A program made the position numbers and the translations under genes. A stretch of DNA of 64,000 nt from Pseudaminobacter sp040049255 (lineage in GTDB: Bacteria; Pseudomonadota; Alphaproteobacteria; Rhizobiales; Rhizobiaceae). Location of the stretch: contig NZ_JBDZDR010000002.1 of assembly GCF_040049255.1 (NCBI RefSeq), positions 186,001 to 250,000 of the forward strand, read 5' to 3'. Below are positions 18,945 to 27,462 of this stretch, piece after piece; the stretch's first letter is position 1; the number at the start of each line of letters is the position of its first letter. Under the pieces are notes generated by a model, which worked only from the letters and a program-made list of their open reading frames with translations, made no database searches and had not been told where the DNA came from.

Positions 18945-19529
18945 ATGAGCGCCTTGCCGAAAGACGCGGCCCTGATCCTCATCGACGTGCAGATGGCATT
19001 CCTCGAATGGGAGCGCGCGGGCCTCAGGCGTAACAATCCGCAGGCGGTGGGCAACATTGCCCGCCTGCTGGGCGCGTTCCGCGATGGCGGCATGACGGTG
19101 ATCCACATCCGGCATGCCTCGACCGAGCCGGATTCCGCGCTTCGACCGGAACGAAGCGGCTATCAGCCAATCGACCAGGCGCGCGAGCGGGACGGCGAAG
19201 CCGTCCTCGTCAAGAACGTCAATTCCTCCTTCATAGGAACCGACCTTGAAAAGCGCCTGCGCGAAGGCGGCCACCGCACGCTGGTGATTGCCGGCATCAC
19301 CACCAACCATTGCGTGGAGACGACGACGCGCATGGCCGGCAATCTGGGCTTCGACGCGCGCCTCGTGGCCGATGCCTGCTACACCTTCGATCGCGTCGGC
19401 CTCGACGGGAAGGTGCGCAGCGCTGAAGCGATCCACGACATGACCTTGACCAATCTCAACGGCGAGTTCGCCTCGATCGTAACAACCGACGCCATTGTGG
19501 CGGCTGTCGCCGAAACCATTGCGGCGTAA
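18945..19529 (+). CDS. Cysteine hydrolase of the isochorismatase family
   Basis: 194 residues from ATG; the TTG one codon upstream abuts the thiolase stop. The catalytic triad of the superfamily is present: Asp in LILIDVQMAF, Lys in LVKNVNSSF and Cys in TTNHCVETT. Related enzymes hydrolyse isochorismate, nicotinamide, N-carbamoyl compounds and other amides; the substrate here is unknown. Its position, three bases after the thiolase and ten before fadB, shows it is part of the fatty-acid operon, which is unusual. Confidence 0.85.
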   Translation: MSALPKDAALILIDVQMAFLEWERAGLRRNNPQAVGNIARLLGAFRDGGMTVIHIRHASTEPDSALRPERSGYQPIDQARERDGEAVLVKNVNSSFIGTDLEKRLREGGHRTLVIAGITTNHCVETTTRMAGNLGFDARLVADACYTFDRVGLDGKVRSAEAIHDMTLTNLNGEFASIVTTDAIVAAVAETIAA

Positions 19530-19539
19530 GGAGGATTCG

Positions 19540-21759
19540 ATGACCTACAGGAATTTCACCGTCGAAACCGACGCTGACGGCATCGCTCTCGTCACCTGGG
19601 ACATGCCCGACCGGTCGATGAACGTCTTCACCGAGGAGGTGATGGACGAGCTCGGCGCCATCATCGACCAGGTCGCCGGCGACGCGGCAATCAGGGGCGC
19701 TGTGATCACCTCGGGCAAGGATTCTTTCTCCGGCGGCGCCGACCTTACCATGCTGCAGAAGATGCTCGGCCTGTTCCAGAAGGAGAAGGCCAGGGACCCC
19801 GACAAGGCGATCAAGCTGCTGTTCGACAATGCCGGGCGCATGAGCCAGCTCTTCCGCAAGCTCGAGACCAGCGGAAAACCCTGGGTGTCGGCCATCAACG
19901 GCACCTGCATGGGCGGCGCCTTCGAAATGTCGCTGGCCTGCCACGGCCGCGTCGCTGCCGAGGGCGATGGCGTCAAGATGGCACTGCCGGAAGTGAAGGT
20001 CGGCATCTTCCCGGGCGCTGGCGGCACCCAGCGCGTGCCGCGCCTGGCCAACACGCAGGATGCCCTGCAGATGCTCACTTCGGGCCAGAACCTGACCCCG
20101 CAGCGCGCCAAGGTCATGGGGCTCATCCACGCCGTGGTCGAACCCGCCAAGCTCGTCGAGGCCGCCAAGGCGATGATCGCCGCCGGCCTCAAGCCGGTGC
20201 AGCCCTGGGACGAAAAGGGTTTCAAGCTGCCCGGCGGTCCGGTCTATTCGGCTGCTGGCGCAAACCTTTGGCCGCCGGCAATCGCCATCCTGCGCCGCGA
20301 GACCCATGGCAACTATCCCGCCGCCGCCGCGATCCTGAAATGCGTCTATGAGGGCCTTCTGGTGCCGTTCGACACGGCGTTGAAGATCGAACAGCGCTAT
20401 TTCACGCAGATCATGCAGTCGAAGGAAGCAGCGGCCATGATCCGCTCGCTGTTCGTGTCGCTGCAGGAACTCAACAAGGGCGCGCGCCGCCCCGAGGGCG
20501 TTCCGGCCACCAAGTTCAAGAAGATCGGCGTCATCGGCGCCGGCTTCATGGGCGCGGGCATTGCCTATGTCACCGCCAAGGCCGGCATTCCGGTCGTGCT
20601 CATCGACCGCGACATGCCCTCGGCCGAAAAGGGCAAGGCGCATTCCGATGCGCTCATCTCCGAGCAGGTCAAGAAGGGCCGCGCCAAGCCGGAGGACAAG
20701 GAAAAGCTGCTCTCCCTCATCACGCCGTCGGACAACTACGCCGCGCTCGAAGGCTGCGACCTTGTCATCGAGGCGGTGTTCGAGGATTCCGAGGTCAAGA
20801 AGGCGGCCACCGAAAAGGCCGAGGCCGCGCTGAAGTCTTCGGCGGTCTTCGCTTCCAACACTTCGACCATCCCCATCACCTCGCTGGCCAAGAACTCGGT
20901 GCGGCCGAAGAATTTCGTCGGCATTCACTTCTTCTCGCCGGTCGACAAGATGATGCTGGTGGAAATCATCCTCGGCAAGAAGACCGGCGACAAGGCGCTT
21001 GCCGTAGCGATCGACTATGTCCGCGCCATCAAGAAGACGCCGATCGTGGTCAACGACACGCGTGGCTTCTACGTCAATCGCTGCGTGCTGCGCTACATGT
21101 CGGAGGCCTTCAAGATGCTGATCGAGGGCGTGCCGGCGCCGATGATCGAGAATGCCGCGCGCGCGGCCGGTATGCCGGTCGGCCCGCTGGCACTCACCGA
21201 CGAGACGGCCATCGACCTTGCCCAAAAGATCATGAAGCAGACCATCCGCGATCTCGGCGAGAAGGCGGTCGACCCCGAGCAGATGAAGCTCATCGACACG
21301 ATGGTCGACAAGCATGGCCGCTTCGGCCGCAAGAACGGCAAGGGTTTTTACGACTACCCCGAAAAGCCGGCCAAGAAGCACCTCTGGGCGGGCTTGAAGG
21401 ACCTCTACAAGCAGCAGAATCCCGACAAGATCGACTTCGAGGAGTTGAAGCAGCGCTTCCTTGTCGTGATCGCGCTCGAGGCTGCGCGCGTGATGGAGGA
21501 GGGCATCGTCACCGATCCGCGCGAGGCCGACGTCGGCTCCATCCTGGCCTTCGGCTTTGCACCCTACACGGGCGGCACGCTGTCCTACATCGATGGCATG
21601 GGTGCTCAAAAATTCCTCAAGCGCGCCAAGGCGCTGCAGAAGAAATACGGCGCCGAGTTCAAGGCGCCCAAGCTGCTCATCGACATGGCCGAGAAGGGCG
21701 AGACCTTCTACCAGCGCTTCAACCCCTATCCTAAGGAAGAGGCTAGGAAGGCAGCTTGA
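19540..21759 (+). CDS. fadB: Bifunctional enoyl-CoA hydratase / 3-hydroxyacyl-CoA dehydrogenase (FadB/FadJ-type)
   Basis: 739 residues from the ATG at 19540 behind AAGGAGG. The N-terminal third is a crotonase domain (oxyanion-hole segments FSGGADL and NGTCMGGAFEM, and LPEVKVGIFPGAGGTQR). From about residue 328 there is an NAD-binding hydroxyacyl-CoA dehydrogenase domain (IGVIGAGFMGAGIAYVTAKA, then FVGIHFFSPVDKM) and the C-terminal helical domains. It does the two middle steps of beta-oxidation, complementing the dehydrogenases and thiolase of the same operon. Confidence 0.93.
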   Translation: MTYRNFTVETDADGIALVTWDMPDRSMNVFTEEVMDELGAIIDQVAGDAAIRGAVITSGKDSFSGGADLTMLQKMLGLFQKEKARDPDKAIKLLFDNAGRMSQLFRKLETSGKPWVSAINGTCMGGAFEMSLACHGRVAAEGDGVKMALPEVKVGIFPGAGGTQRVPRLANTQDALQMLTSGQNLTPQRAKVMGLIHAVVEPAKLVEAAKAMIAAGLKPVQPWDEKGFKLPGGPVYSAAGANLWPPAIAILRRETHGNYPAAAAILKCVYEGLLVPFDTALKIEQRYFTQIMQSKEAAAMIRSLFVSLQELNKGARRPEGVPATKFKKIGVIGAGFMGAGIAYVTAKAGIPVVLIDRDMPSAEKGKAHSDALISEQVKKGRAKPEDKEKLLSLITPSDNYAALEGCDLVIEAVFEDSEVKKAATEKAEAALKSSAVFASNTSTIPITSLAKNSVRPKNFVGIHFFSPVDKMMLVEIILGKKTGDKALAVAIDYVRAIKKTPIVVNDTRGFYVNRCVLRYMSEAFKMLIEGVPAPMIENAARAAGMPVGPLALTDETAIDLAQKIMKQTIRDLGEKAVDPEQMKLIDTMVDKHGRFGRKNGKGFYDYPEKPAKKHLWAGLKDLYKQQNPDKIDFEELKQRFLVVIALEAARVMEEGIVTDPREADVGSILAFGFAPYTGGTLSYIDGMGAQKFLKRAKALQKKYGAEFKAPKLLIDMAEKGETFYQRFNPYPKEEARKAA

Positions 21760-21783
21760 GGCGGGGCGATCGCATCTAGAGTT

Positions 21784-21963
21784 AGACCCCCCACTCCGGT
21801 TTGCTTCGCAAACCACCATTCCGGGGCGAGCCACGGGTCTCGCCCGTCCTTCGGACCCCGCTCGACGGGGAGGAGAGGAAATGCGTCCGCAAGGCGGGCA
21901 CCCTTCCTCTCCCCTTTTGAGGGGGAGAGGTGGTTTGCGAAGCAAACCGGAGCGGGGGTAGAC
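21784..21963 (-). repeat. Palindromic repeat, copy C, expanded and inverted
   Basis: Fills the gap between fadB and the thioesterase gene. Ends are 25-bp inverted repeats built on CCACTCCGGTTTGCTTCGCA and its complement, with one mismatch. The CCTCTCCCC/GGGGAGAGG-type hairpin is inside. Relative to copies A and B it is reversed and carries extra sequence (about 21820-21865) containing GGGGCGAGCC-ACGG-GTCTCGCCC. Confidence 0.88.
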
Positions 21964-22037
21964 CGTGCCCTATGGGATTGTCCTGCAGTGCGCGAGACCA
22001 TCCTCACCCTGCCGGCAAATCGAACAGGTGAATTGAA

Positions 22038-22583
22038 ATGTATGTCTGGGCACGTCTGGCCAGGATGGCGCTTACCGCGCGCGGCCGTGGCGATTATCGC
22101 ATGGGCGACGAGAGCCGGCTGAGCTTCCGCTGCCTGCCGACCGATATCGACACCAACCTGCATCTCAACAATGCCCGCTACCTGATGCTGGCCGATGTCG
22201 GTCGCATCGACATCTTCTACCGCACCGGCCTGATCGCGCTTGCGCGCGAAAGGGGCTGGGCGCCGATGCTCGGCGGCCTGCAGACGGTCTTCGTCCGGGA
22301 AATCCGGCTATGGCGCAAGTTCGACGTGGTCTCCACCGTCGAAACCTGGGAAGGCTCGCAGGTCATCGGGCGGCACGAATTCGTGCTCGACAGCGGCGAG
22401 ACCGCTGCAATGGTCCTGACCACCGCGGGCATCTATGACCGCCGCGCCCGCCGCTTCCTTCCCTTCGATGAGGTCATCGCCGCCCTCGGTCGTGAGGCCA
22501 CCGCGCGCCCGCCCACCGAGGCCGAGCGCATCTTCATGGCTTCCCACGCTGGCCTGCGCACGCTGGCCAAGAAAGGCGGATAG
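22038..22583 (+). CDS. Acyl-CoA thioesterase-like hot-dog protein
   Basis: 181 residues with a 4-hydroxybenzoyl-CoA thioesterase-like fold: FRCLPTDIDTNLHLNNARYLMLADVGR with the Asp/His pair of the family, then the beta strands FDVVSTVETWEGSQVIGRHEF. It resembles the THEM6-like branch. Likely hydrolyses an acyl-CoA or acyl-ACP. It follows the beta-oxidation operon on the same strand but lies beyond the repeat, so it may be transcribed separately. Confidence 0.8.
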   Translation: MYVWARLARMALTARGRGDYRMGDESRLSFRCLPTDIDTNLHLNNARYLMLADVGRIDIFYRTGLIALARERGWAPMLGGLQTVFVREIRLWRKFDVVSTVETWEGSQVIGRHEFVLDSGETAAMVLTTAGIYDRRARRFLPFDEVIAALGREATARPPTEAERIFMASHAGLRTLAKKGG

Positions 22584-22692
22584 CGGAAATGCCCCTCACG
22601 CGCTGACCGAAAGCCTGCTTTCTCGGCCTGTGTGGCGGTGGTAGGATCTCGGCATCATCCATTTACGTGTGTCAGGCCTGAAAGGATTGACC

Positions 22693-22992
22693 ATGCGTAT
22701 GATGCTGAAAGTCTCCATCCCGGTCACCGAAGGCACCGGGGCCATCAAGGATGGCACTCTCCCCAAGATCATGGAAAAGGCGCTCGCCCAGCTGAAGCCG
22801 GAGGCCGCCTACTTCACGCTCGACAACGGCAAGCGCACCGCCTTCATCGTCTTCGACATGACGGATGTGGCGATGATGCCGAGCATAGCCGAGCCGTTCT
22901 TTTCGGGCTTCGGTGCAACCATCGACATGACCCCGGTGATGAACGCCGACGACATGCGGGCCGGCCTCGAGGCGATCATGCAGGGAGCCTGA
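22693..22992 (+). CDS. Conserved hypothetical protein (DUF3303-like small protein)
   Basis: 99 residues from the ATG at 22693, with AAAGGA in front. The sequence MRMMLKVSIPVTEGTGAIKD, then PEAAYFTLDNGKRTAFIVFDM and FGATIDMTPVMNADD, forms an alpha/beta ferredoxin-like small domain widespread in rhizobia; I do not know a function. No signal peptide or membrane segment. Confidence 0.7.
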   Translation: MRMMLKVSIPVTEGTGAIKDGTLPKIMEKALAQLKPEAAYFTLDNGKRTAFIVFDMTDVAMMPSIAEPFFSGFGATIDMTPVMNADDMRAGLEAIMQGA

Positions 22993-23098
22993 GGCGCTCG
23001 GCTGGCAAGTCTCGGTCTCTGCTGCGTCGGCAGCGCGGCACGCGGACCCCTTTCGCAAGTGATGGGGGGGCGCTATGTTGTCTGCGAAAGGGAACGCG

Positions 23099-23305
23099 AT
23101 GACCAAGCTCGAACGCGCCGTTCAGGAAGCCCAACAACTCCCGGCTGAAGTGCGCGAGCAGCTTGGCGACGATCTCCTGCACCGCATTCACAAGCTCCTG
23201 GCCTTGCGCGAAGATCTGGCCATCGGTCTTGAGCAACTGAATTCGGGCGACGCTGTCGACGGCGCAACAGTATTCGCTGACATGAAGTCGCGATATGGCG
23301 CTTGA
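23099..23305 (+). CDS. Antitoxin-like protein of a ParDE/RelBE-type pair
   Basis: 68 residues from the ATG at 23099 (GAAAGGG upstream); an in-frame ATG at 23075 is less well placed. Mostly helical (LERAVQEAQQLPAEVREQLGDDLLHRIHKLLAL), and the C-terminal tail is acidic with a hydrophobic end. It overlaps the next gene by 11 bp in the usual antitoxin-first order. The assignment rests mainly on that linkage. Confidence 0.7.
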   Translation: MTKLERAVQEAQQLPAEVREQLGDDLLHRIHKLLALREDLAIGLEQLNSGDAVDGATVFADMKSRYGA

Positions 23306-23600
23306 GATCGTCTTTGCGCGACAAGCGCAGCGCGATCTTCAAGACCTCCTATCCTTTATTGCCGTCGATGACGCAGCGGCCGCACAGAGAATGGCGCGGA
23401 GAATGGAAAAAACCGTTCTGCTCCTGGCGGAGCGTCCTTACATAGGGCCGCTGGCATCAGGTCTGGGTGATGCGGAATTGCGCAAAATGTCGTTGCCTCC
23501 TTACATCATCTTTTATCGGCTGAAAGGGGACAGGCTGCAGATCGCCCGTATTCTTCATTCAGCGCGCGACATAGACACCCCTACATTTTTCTCCGGGTGA
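23295..23600 (+). CDS. ParE/RelE superfamily toxin
   Basis: 101 residues: LEIVFARQAQRDLQDLLSFIAVDDAAAAQRMARRM, then LAERPYIGPLASG, and the C-terminal PYIIFYRLKGDRLQIARILHSARD. This is the ParE/RelE fold with the diagnostic YR...I.RILH.aRd strand. ParE toxins poison gyrase and RelE toxins cut mRNA; which applies is not visible. Forms an operon with the preceding antitoxin. Confidence 0.85.
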   Translation: MALEIVFARQAQRDLQDLLSFIAVDDAAAAQRMARRMEKTVLLLAERPYIGPLASGLGDAELRKMSLPPYIIFYRLKGDRLQIARILHSARDIDTPTFFSG

Positions 23601-23698
23601 CCCCAGAAATCACGCAGCTTTCTGGACAAAGGGCCGCCGTCGCTCTAAATCAACCGAACAAGGTATATTTTCCTGTTTTAAGCTTCAGGGCCACGACG

Positions 23699-24349
23699 AT
23701 GCTCTCGCATGAACGTGTCTGGGCCGCTATCGACGCGCTGGCCGCACGACATTCGCTGTCGGCCTCCGGGCTGGCCAAGCGCGCGGGCCTCGACTCCACC
23801 GCCTTCAACAAATCCAAGCGCGCCTCGGCCGATGGGCGGCCGCGCTGGCCGTCCACCGAGTCCCTGGCCAAGATCATCGAGGCGACCAATTCCACGCTTG
23901 ATGAATTTCTGGGCCTCGTCGAAGGCCAGCGCGCGGAGAAGGGTCGATCCGCGCCGGAGCACACATCCGCCGTGCCGCTGATCGGCTTTGCCCAGGCCGG
24001 TGCCGGCGGCTTCTTCGACGATGCCGGCTTTCCGGCCGGGCAGGGGTGGGATCTGATTGAACTGCCTACCCGCACCACCGAGAACTCCTTCGCCCTGCAG
24101 GTGCAGGGAGATTCCATGCTGCCGCTCTACCGCAATGGCGACGTATTGATCGTGGAGCCGGGCGCTACGGTGCGCAAGGGCGACCGCGTCGTGGTCAAGA
24201 CACGCTCGGGCGAGGTCATGGCCAAGGTGCTGGCGCGACGTACGTCGGGCGAGATCGAACTGCTTTCGATCAATCCGGAACATCCGAACCGCAATTTCTC
24301 TTTGGGGGAAGTCGAGTGGCTGGCGCGCATCGTCTGGGCCAGCCAATGA
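23699..24349 (+). CDS. XRE-type HTH repressor with S24 LexA-like autoprotease domain
   Basis: 216 residues from the ATG at 23699; the open frame upstream overlaps the toxin and is not needed. N-terminal helix-turn-helix (LSASGLAKRAGLDSTAFNKSKR, STESLAKIIEATNSTLDEFLGL), then an S24 peptidase domain with the nucleophile Ser139 (QVQGDSMLPLYRNGDVLIV) and general base Lys167 (RVVVKTRSG). An Ala-Gly pair in FAQAGAGGFF is a plausible self-cleavage site. A LexA/CI-like stress repressor is inferred. The upstream AGG...CCT dyad near 23660-23685 could be its own operator. Confidence 0.85.
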   Translation: MLSHERVWAAIDALAARHSLSASGLAKRAGLDSTAFNKSKRASADGRPRWPSTESLAKIIEATNSTLDEFLGLVEGQRAEKGRSAPEHTSAVPLIGFAQAGAGGFFDDAGFPAGQGWDLIELPTRTTENSFALQVQGDSMLPLYRNGDVLIVEPGATVRKGDRVVVKTRSGEVMAKVLARRTSGEIELLSINPEHPNRNFSLGEVEWLARIVWASQ

Positions 24350-24379
24350 ACGTATGGGCCACACTGAAAGGAGCAAGCC

Positions 24380-25081
24380 ATGCGTACGGCTGTCCTTCTT
24401 TCCTCTGTCGCAGCGTTGGGGGCTCTCTGCCTGGCTATAGTTTCGGCCGGTAAGGCGCTCAATTCGAGCGAGGCGTTCGCCCCTTCCGCCGAAGATGCCG
24501 TGGCAGCCGATTTCGGCGAGGAAGCCGCCGGCTACGACATCTATGAGCCCGAGGCGCTGGACGGCGCGTTTGAAATCGCCGCAGATGAGCCCGGCAGGGA
24601 GCATGCACAGGCTGCATCGCCTACGTCGCCCGGCCGGGGTGTCGCCAAGGCGCCGGAAGACGACACCGGAGGCAGCATGTACATGCGCGACGGCGACGCC
24701 GACAAGGTACTCTATGGGCCACTGGCCACCGGGGCCGGCACCATCAAGGCCATGGGCTACCTGATCGTCATAGATGGCATCGAGGCCATTCGGCTCGAGG
24801 AAAAATGCAAATTCAACGGCAAGTCCTGGCCCTGCGGGCAGCGCGCGCGCACCGAGTTTCGTGCCTGGATGCGCGACCGTGCCCTCACCTGCAGGGTGCC
24901 GCCCGCGCCTGCGGCGCGCGCCGTTTTGACGTCGTGCCGCATCGGCAACCAGGACGCCGGCGACTGGCTGGTGAAATATGGCTGGGCCCGCGCCATTCCG
25001 ACGGGGCCCTACGTCAAGGCAGGCGAAAAGGCGCGTACCGACAAGCTCGGCATTTACGGCGCGCCGCCGGTACTGGATTGA
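24380..25081 (+). CDS. Secreted SNase-like (thermonuclease-fold) protein, possibly inactive
   Basis: 233 residues. Signal peptide-like N terminus (MRTAVLLSSVAALGALCLAI), a long acidic linker (about 30-105), then an OB-fold region like staphylococcal nuclease (YLIVIDGIEAIRLEEKCKFNGKSWPCGQRARTEF). The usual DGDT and GIDAPE metal-site motifs are not recognisable, so catalysis is doubtful. Two cysteine pairs could form disulphides. It lies 30 bp after the S24 repressor on the same strand and may be in its transcript. Confidence 0.7.
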   Translation: MRTAVLLSSVAALGALCLAIVSAGKALNSSEAFAPSAEDAVAADFGEEAAGYDIYEPEALDGAFEIAADEPGREHAQAASPTSPGRGVAKAPEDDTGGSMYMRDGDADKVLYGPLATGAGTIKAMGYLIVIDGIEAIRLEEKCKFNGKSWPCGQRARTEFRAWMRDRALTCRVPPAPAARAVLTSCRIGNQDAGDWLVKYGWARAIPTGPYVKAGEKARTDKLGIYGAPPVLD

Positions 25082-25100
25082 AAAGCCGAAATGCCTGAAG

Positions 25101-25122
25101 GCCGGACGGCAGCCCGTCCGGC
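25101..25122. terminator. Bidirectional hairpin between the SNase-like gene and lysS
   Basis: Perfect 9-bp stem GCCGGACGG/CCGTCCGGC with a CAGC loop between two converging genes. T-runs on either side are short, so strength is uncertain. Confidence 0.6.
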
Positions 25123-25135
25123 AGGGTTTCCTGCT

Positions 25136-26788
25136 CTATGCCGCGAGCTGGCCCTCCAGCGCCTTGGCAATCAGCTCGCGCGTCTCCGGAATGCCGTAGA
25201 GTGCGGCAAACGAGCCGAAGCGCGGGCCGCGCTCCTGCCCGATCAGCACCTGGTAGATCATCTGGAAGAACGCGACGGACACGCCGGGGCCGCCTTCCGG
25301 GCTCTGCTTGGTGTGATCCTGGTAGCGCTCGATCTTGCGCGCGACGTTGAGCGCGGCGTTCTGGATCGCCTCGCCGTCGGCGTCGGCCGGCAATGCCGCC
25401 ATGGCCTCCGAAAGCTTCGCCAGCGCCTCGCGCTCCTCTTCGTCGGGCGCGCGGTGGGATTTCGTCGGCTTCACGAAGTCGTCGAAGTAGCGGACCGCAT
25501 AGTCCGCCAGCTTGTCGAGTTCGGGATGCGTGGCCGGCGTGACGCCCGGCACATGGCGCGAGATGAAGCCCCACAGCACGTCCTTGTTCTGCGCGTTGGA
25601 AGCACTGACGAGGTTGAGCAGCATCGAGAACGGCACCGGCAGGTCGATGGCCGGCGGGTTGCCGCCATGCATGTGCCAGACGGGGTTGCCAAGCCGGTTC
25701 TTCCAGTCCTGCTTCGGGTAGGCCGAGAGGAAGCTGTAGTATTCGTCCACGGCCTTGGGGATGACATCGAAATAGAGCTTCTTGGCCTGCCGCGGCCGCT
25801 GGAACATGTAGAGGCCGAGGCTTTCGGTTGTCGCATAGGTCAGCCACTCGTCGATGGTCAGGCCGTTGCCCTTCGACTTGGAGATCTTCTGGCCGTTCTC
25901 GTCCAGGAACAGCTCGTAGACGAAGTGCTCCGGCGCGCGCCCGCCCAGAATGTTGCAGATGCGGTCGTAGATCGACGCATTGGTCTGGTGGTCCTTGCCG
26001 AACATCTCGAAGTCGACGCCGAGTGCGGCCCAGCGCATGCCGAAGTCCGGCTTCCACTGCAGCTTCACATTGCCGCCCTTGACCGAAAGCGTGGTCTCAG
26101 TGCCGTCTTCGTCCTCGAAGGTGATGGTGCCGGCCTTGGCGTCCACATGCTTCATGGGCACGTAGAGCACGCGGCCGCTCTTGGGCGAAATCGGCAGGAA
26201 GGGGCTGTAGGTCGCCTGGCGCTCCTCGCCCAGCGTCGGCAGCATCACCGCCATGATCTCGTCATAGCGTTCGGCCGCGCGCAGCAGCATGTCGTCGAAG
26301 CGGCCCGACTTGTAGTATTCGGTCGCGCTGGCAAATTCGTAGTCGAAGCCGAAGGTGTCGAGGAAGCGGCACAGCATCGCGTTGTTGTGGTCCGCGAAGC
26401 TCGCATAGTCGCCGCCGAACGGGTTCGGCACCGACGACAGCGGCACGTGCAGATAGGGCTCGAGTGCTGCGCGATCCGGCACGCTGTCGGGGATCTTGCG
26501 CATGCCGTCCATGTCGTCGGAGAAGCACAGCAGCTTGGTGGCGACCTTACCCTCGGTCAGCACATGGAAGGCGTGGCGCACCATGGTCGTGCGCGCCACC
26601 TCGCCGAAGGTGCCAATATGCGGCAGGCCGGACGGGCCGTAGCCGGTCTCGAACAGCACCGTTTTAGGGAAGTCGCGACCTTTGTAGCGCGCAATGATCT
26701 TGCGCGCCTCCTCGAACGGCCAGGCTTTGCTTTCGGCGGCCGCCGCGAGGATTTCGGGGTTGAGATCTATAGTGGCTGATCCCGTCAT
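25136..26788 (-). CDS. lysS: Lysyl-tRNA synthetase, class I
   Basis: 550 residues from the ATG at 26788 (MTGSATIDLNPEIL). Class I synthetase signatures are present: the HIGH-like GPSGLPHIGTF in the Rossmann fold and the KMSKS-like QKISKSKGNGL near the middle, followed by an anticodon-binding helical region. This is the archaeal-type class I LysRS used instead of the class II enzyme in many alphaproteobacteria. It charges tRNA-Lys. Single gene, converging with the SNase-like gene. Confidence 0.93.
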   Translation of the reverse strand: MTGSATIDLNPEILAAAAESKAWPFEEARKIIARYKGRDFPKTVLFETGYGPSGLPHIGTFGEVARTTMVRHAFHVLTEGKVATKLLCFSDDMDGMRKIPDSVPDRAALEPYLHVPLSSVPNPFGGDYASFADHNNAMLCRFLDTFGFDYEFASATEYYKSGRFDDMLLRAAERYDEIMAVMLPTLGEERQATYSPFLPISPKSGRVLYVPMKHVDAKAGTITFEDEDGTETTLSVKGGNVKLQWKPDFGMRWAALGVDFEMFGKDHQTNASIYDRICNILGGRAPEHFVYELFLDENGQKISKSKGNGLTIDEWLTYATTESLGLYMFQRPRQAKKLYFDVIPKAVDEYYSFLSAYPKQDWKNRLGNPVWHMHGGNPPAIDLPVPFSMLLNLVSASNAQNKDVLWGFISRHVPGVTPATHPELDKLADYAVRYFDDFVKPTKSHRAPDEEEREALAKLSEAMAALPADADGEAIQNAALNVARKIERYQDHTKQSPEGGPGVSVAFFQMIYQVLIGQERGPRFGSFAALYGIPETRELIAKALEGQLAA

Positions 26789-27024
26789 GTCGCTGTTCCT
26801 GCATCGGTGTGCCGGCGCTTGCTCGCCGGCGCAGCATGTGTGTGGAGGCTTGGTCAACTCGCTCGCCGGGGCGGATGGCTATATATCAGGCGTCCGAGAG
26901 CGAAGTTTGCACACGGTGTCTAAGCGGGACGGTCGAGGGCGTCAACGATAACCGGCATTTTTCCTTGCGGCGCAAGCCCGGGATTCCTACCTTCCGCCCA
27001 TCACAATCCGAGGACCGCCCCGAA

Positions 27025-27438
27025 ATGTCGAAGCCCACCGCCCAGGAAGCCCTGATCTACCTGATGGTCATCACCTCGGCCTCCGACCGAGACATGACCG
27101 ACCTGGAGCTTGCCCGCATCGGCGATGTGGTGCGCGGTTGGCCGGTCTTCGCCGACTTCGACGAGAACAGGCTGATCAGCACCGCGCAGGATTGCCAGAA
27201 GCTGCTGCAGCAGCCTGACGGGCTCGAAGGCGTGCTGGCGCTCGCGGCCAAGGCAATTCCGCCCCGGCTTCACGACACGGCTTATGCCGCCGCGCTCGAG
27301 GTCGCCACGGTCGACCTGGAGATGCGACTGGAGGAGGTGCGCGTGCTGCAACTCTTGCGTCGCCACCTTGCAATCGACACACCTACCGTCACCGCGGTCG
27401 AGCGCGCGGCCAAGGCACGCCACCGCATGCTTACTTGA
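27025..27438 (+). CDS. TerB-family tellurite-resistance-like protein
   Basis: 137 residues from the ATG at 27025. All-helical, with the TerB pattern: EALIYLMVITSASDRDMTDLELARIGDVV, an acidic metal-binding-like loop, then AALEVATVDLEMRLEEVRVLQLLRRHLAI. TerB-like domains occur in stress and membrane-associated complexes; no other ter genes are near, so a tellurite role is not supported. It is followed 24 bp later by the sterol desaturase gene. Confidence 0.78.
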   Translation: MSKPTAQEALIYLMVITSASDRDMTDLELARIGDVVRGWPVFADFDENRLISTAQDCQKLLQQPDGLEGVLALAAKAIPPRLHDTAYAAALEVATVDLEMRLEEVRVLQLLRRHLAIDTPTVTAVERAAKARHRMLT

Positions 27439-27462
27439 GGCGAGGATCAGCAGGGTGGCGCC

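Noticed and set aside
19456..21945. 829-residue minus-strand frame opposite fadB
   Set aside because: Shadow ORF; it even reads through repeat copy C.
21784..21963. Possible CRISPR array or tandem repeat
   Set aside because: The repeats are inverted arms of one element, not direct repeats with spacers; no cas genes are present.
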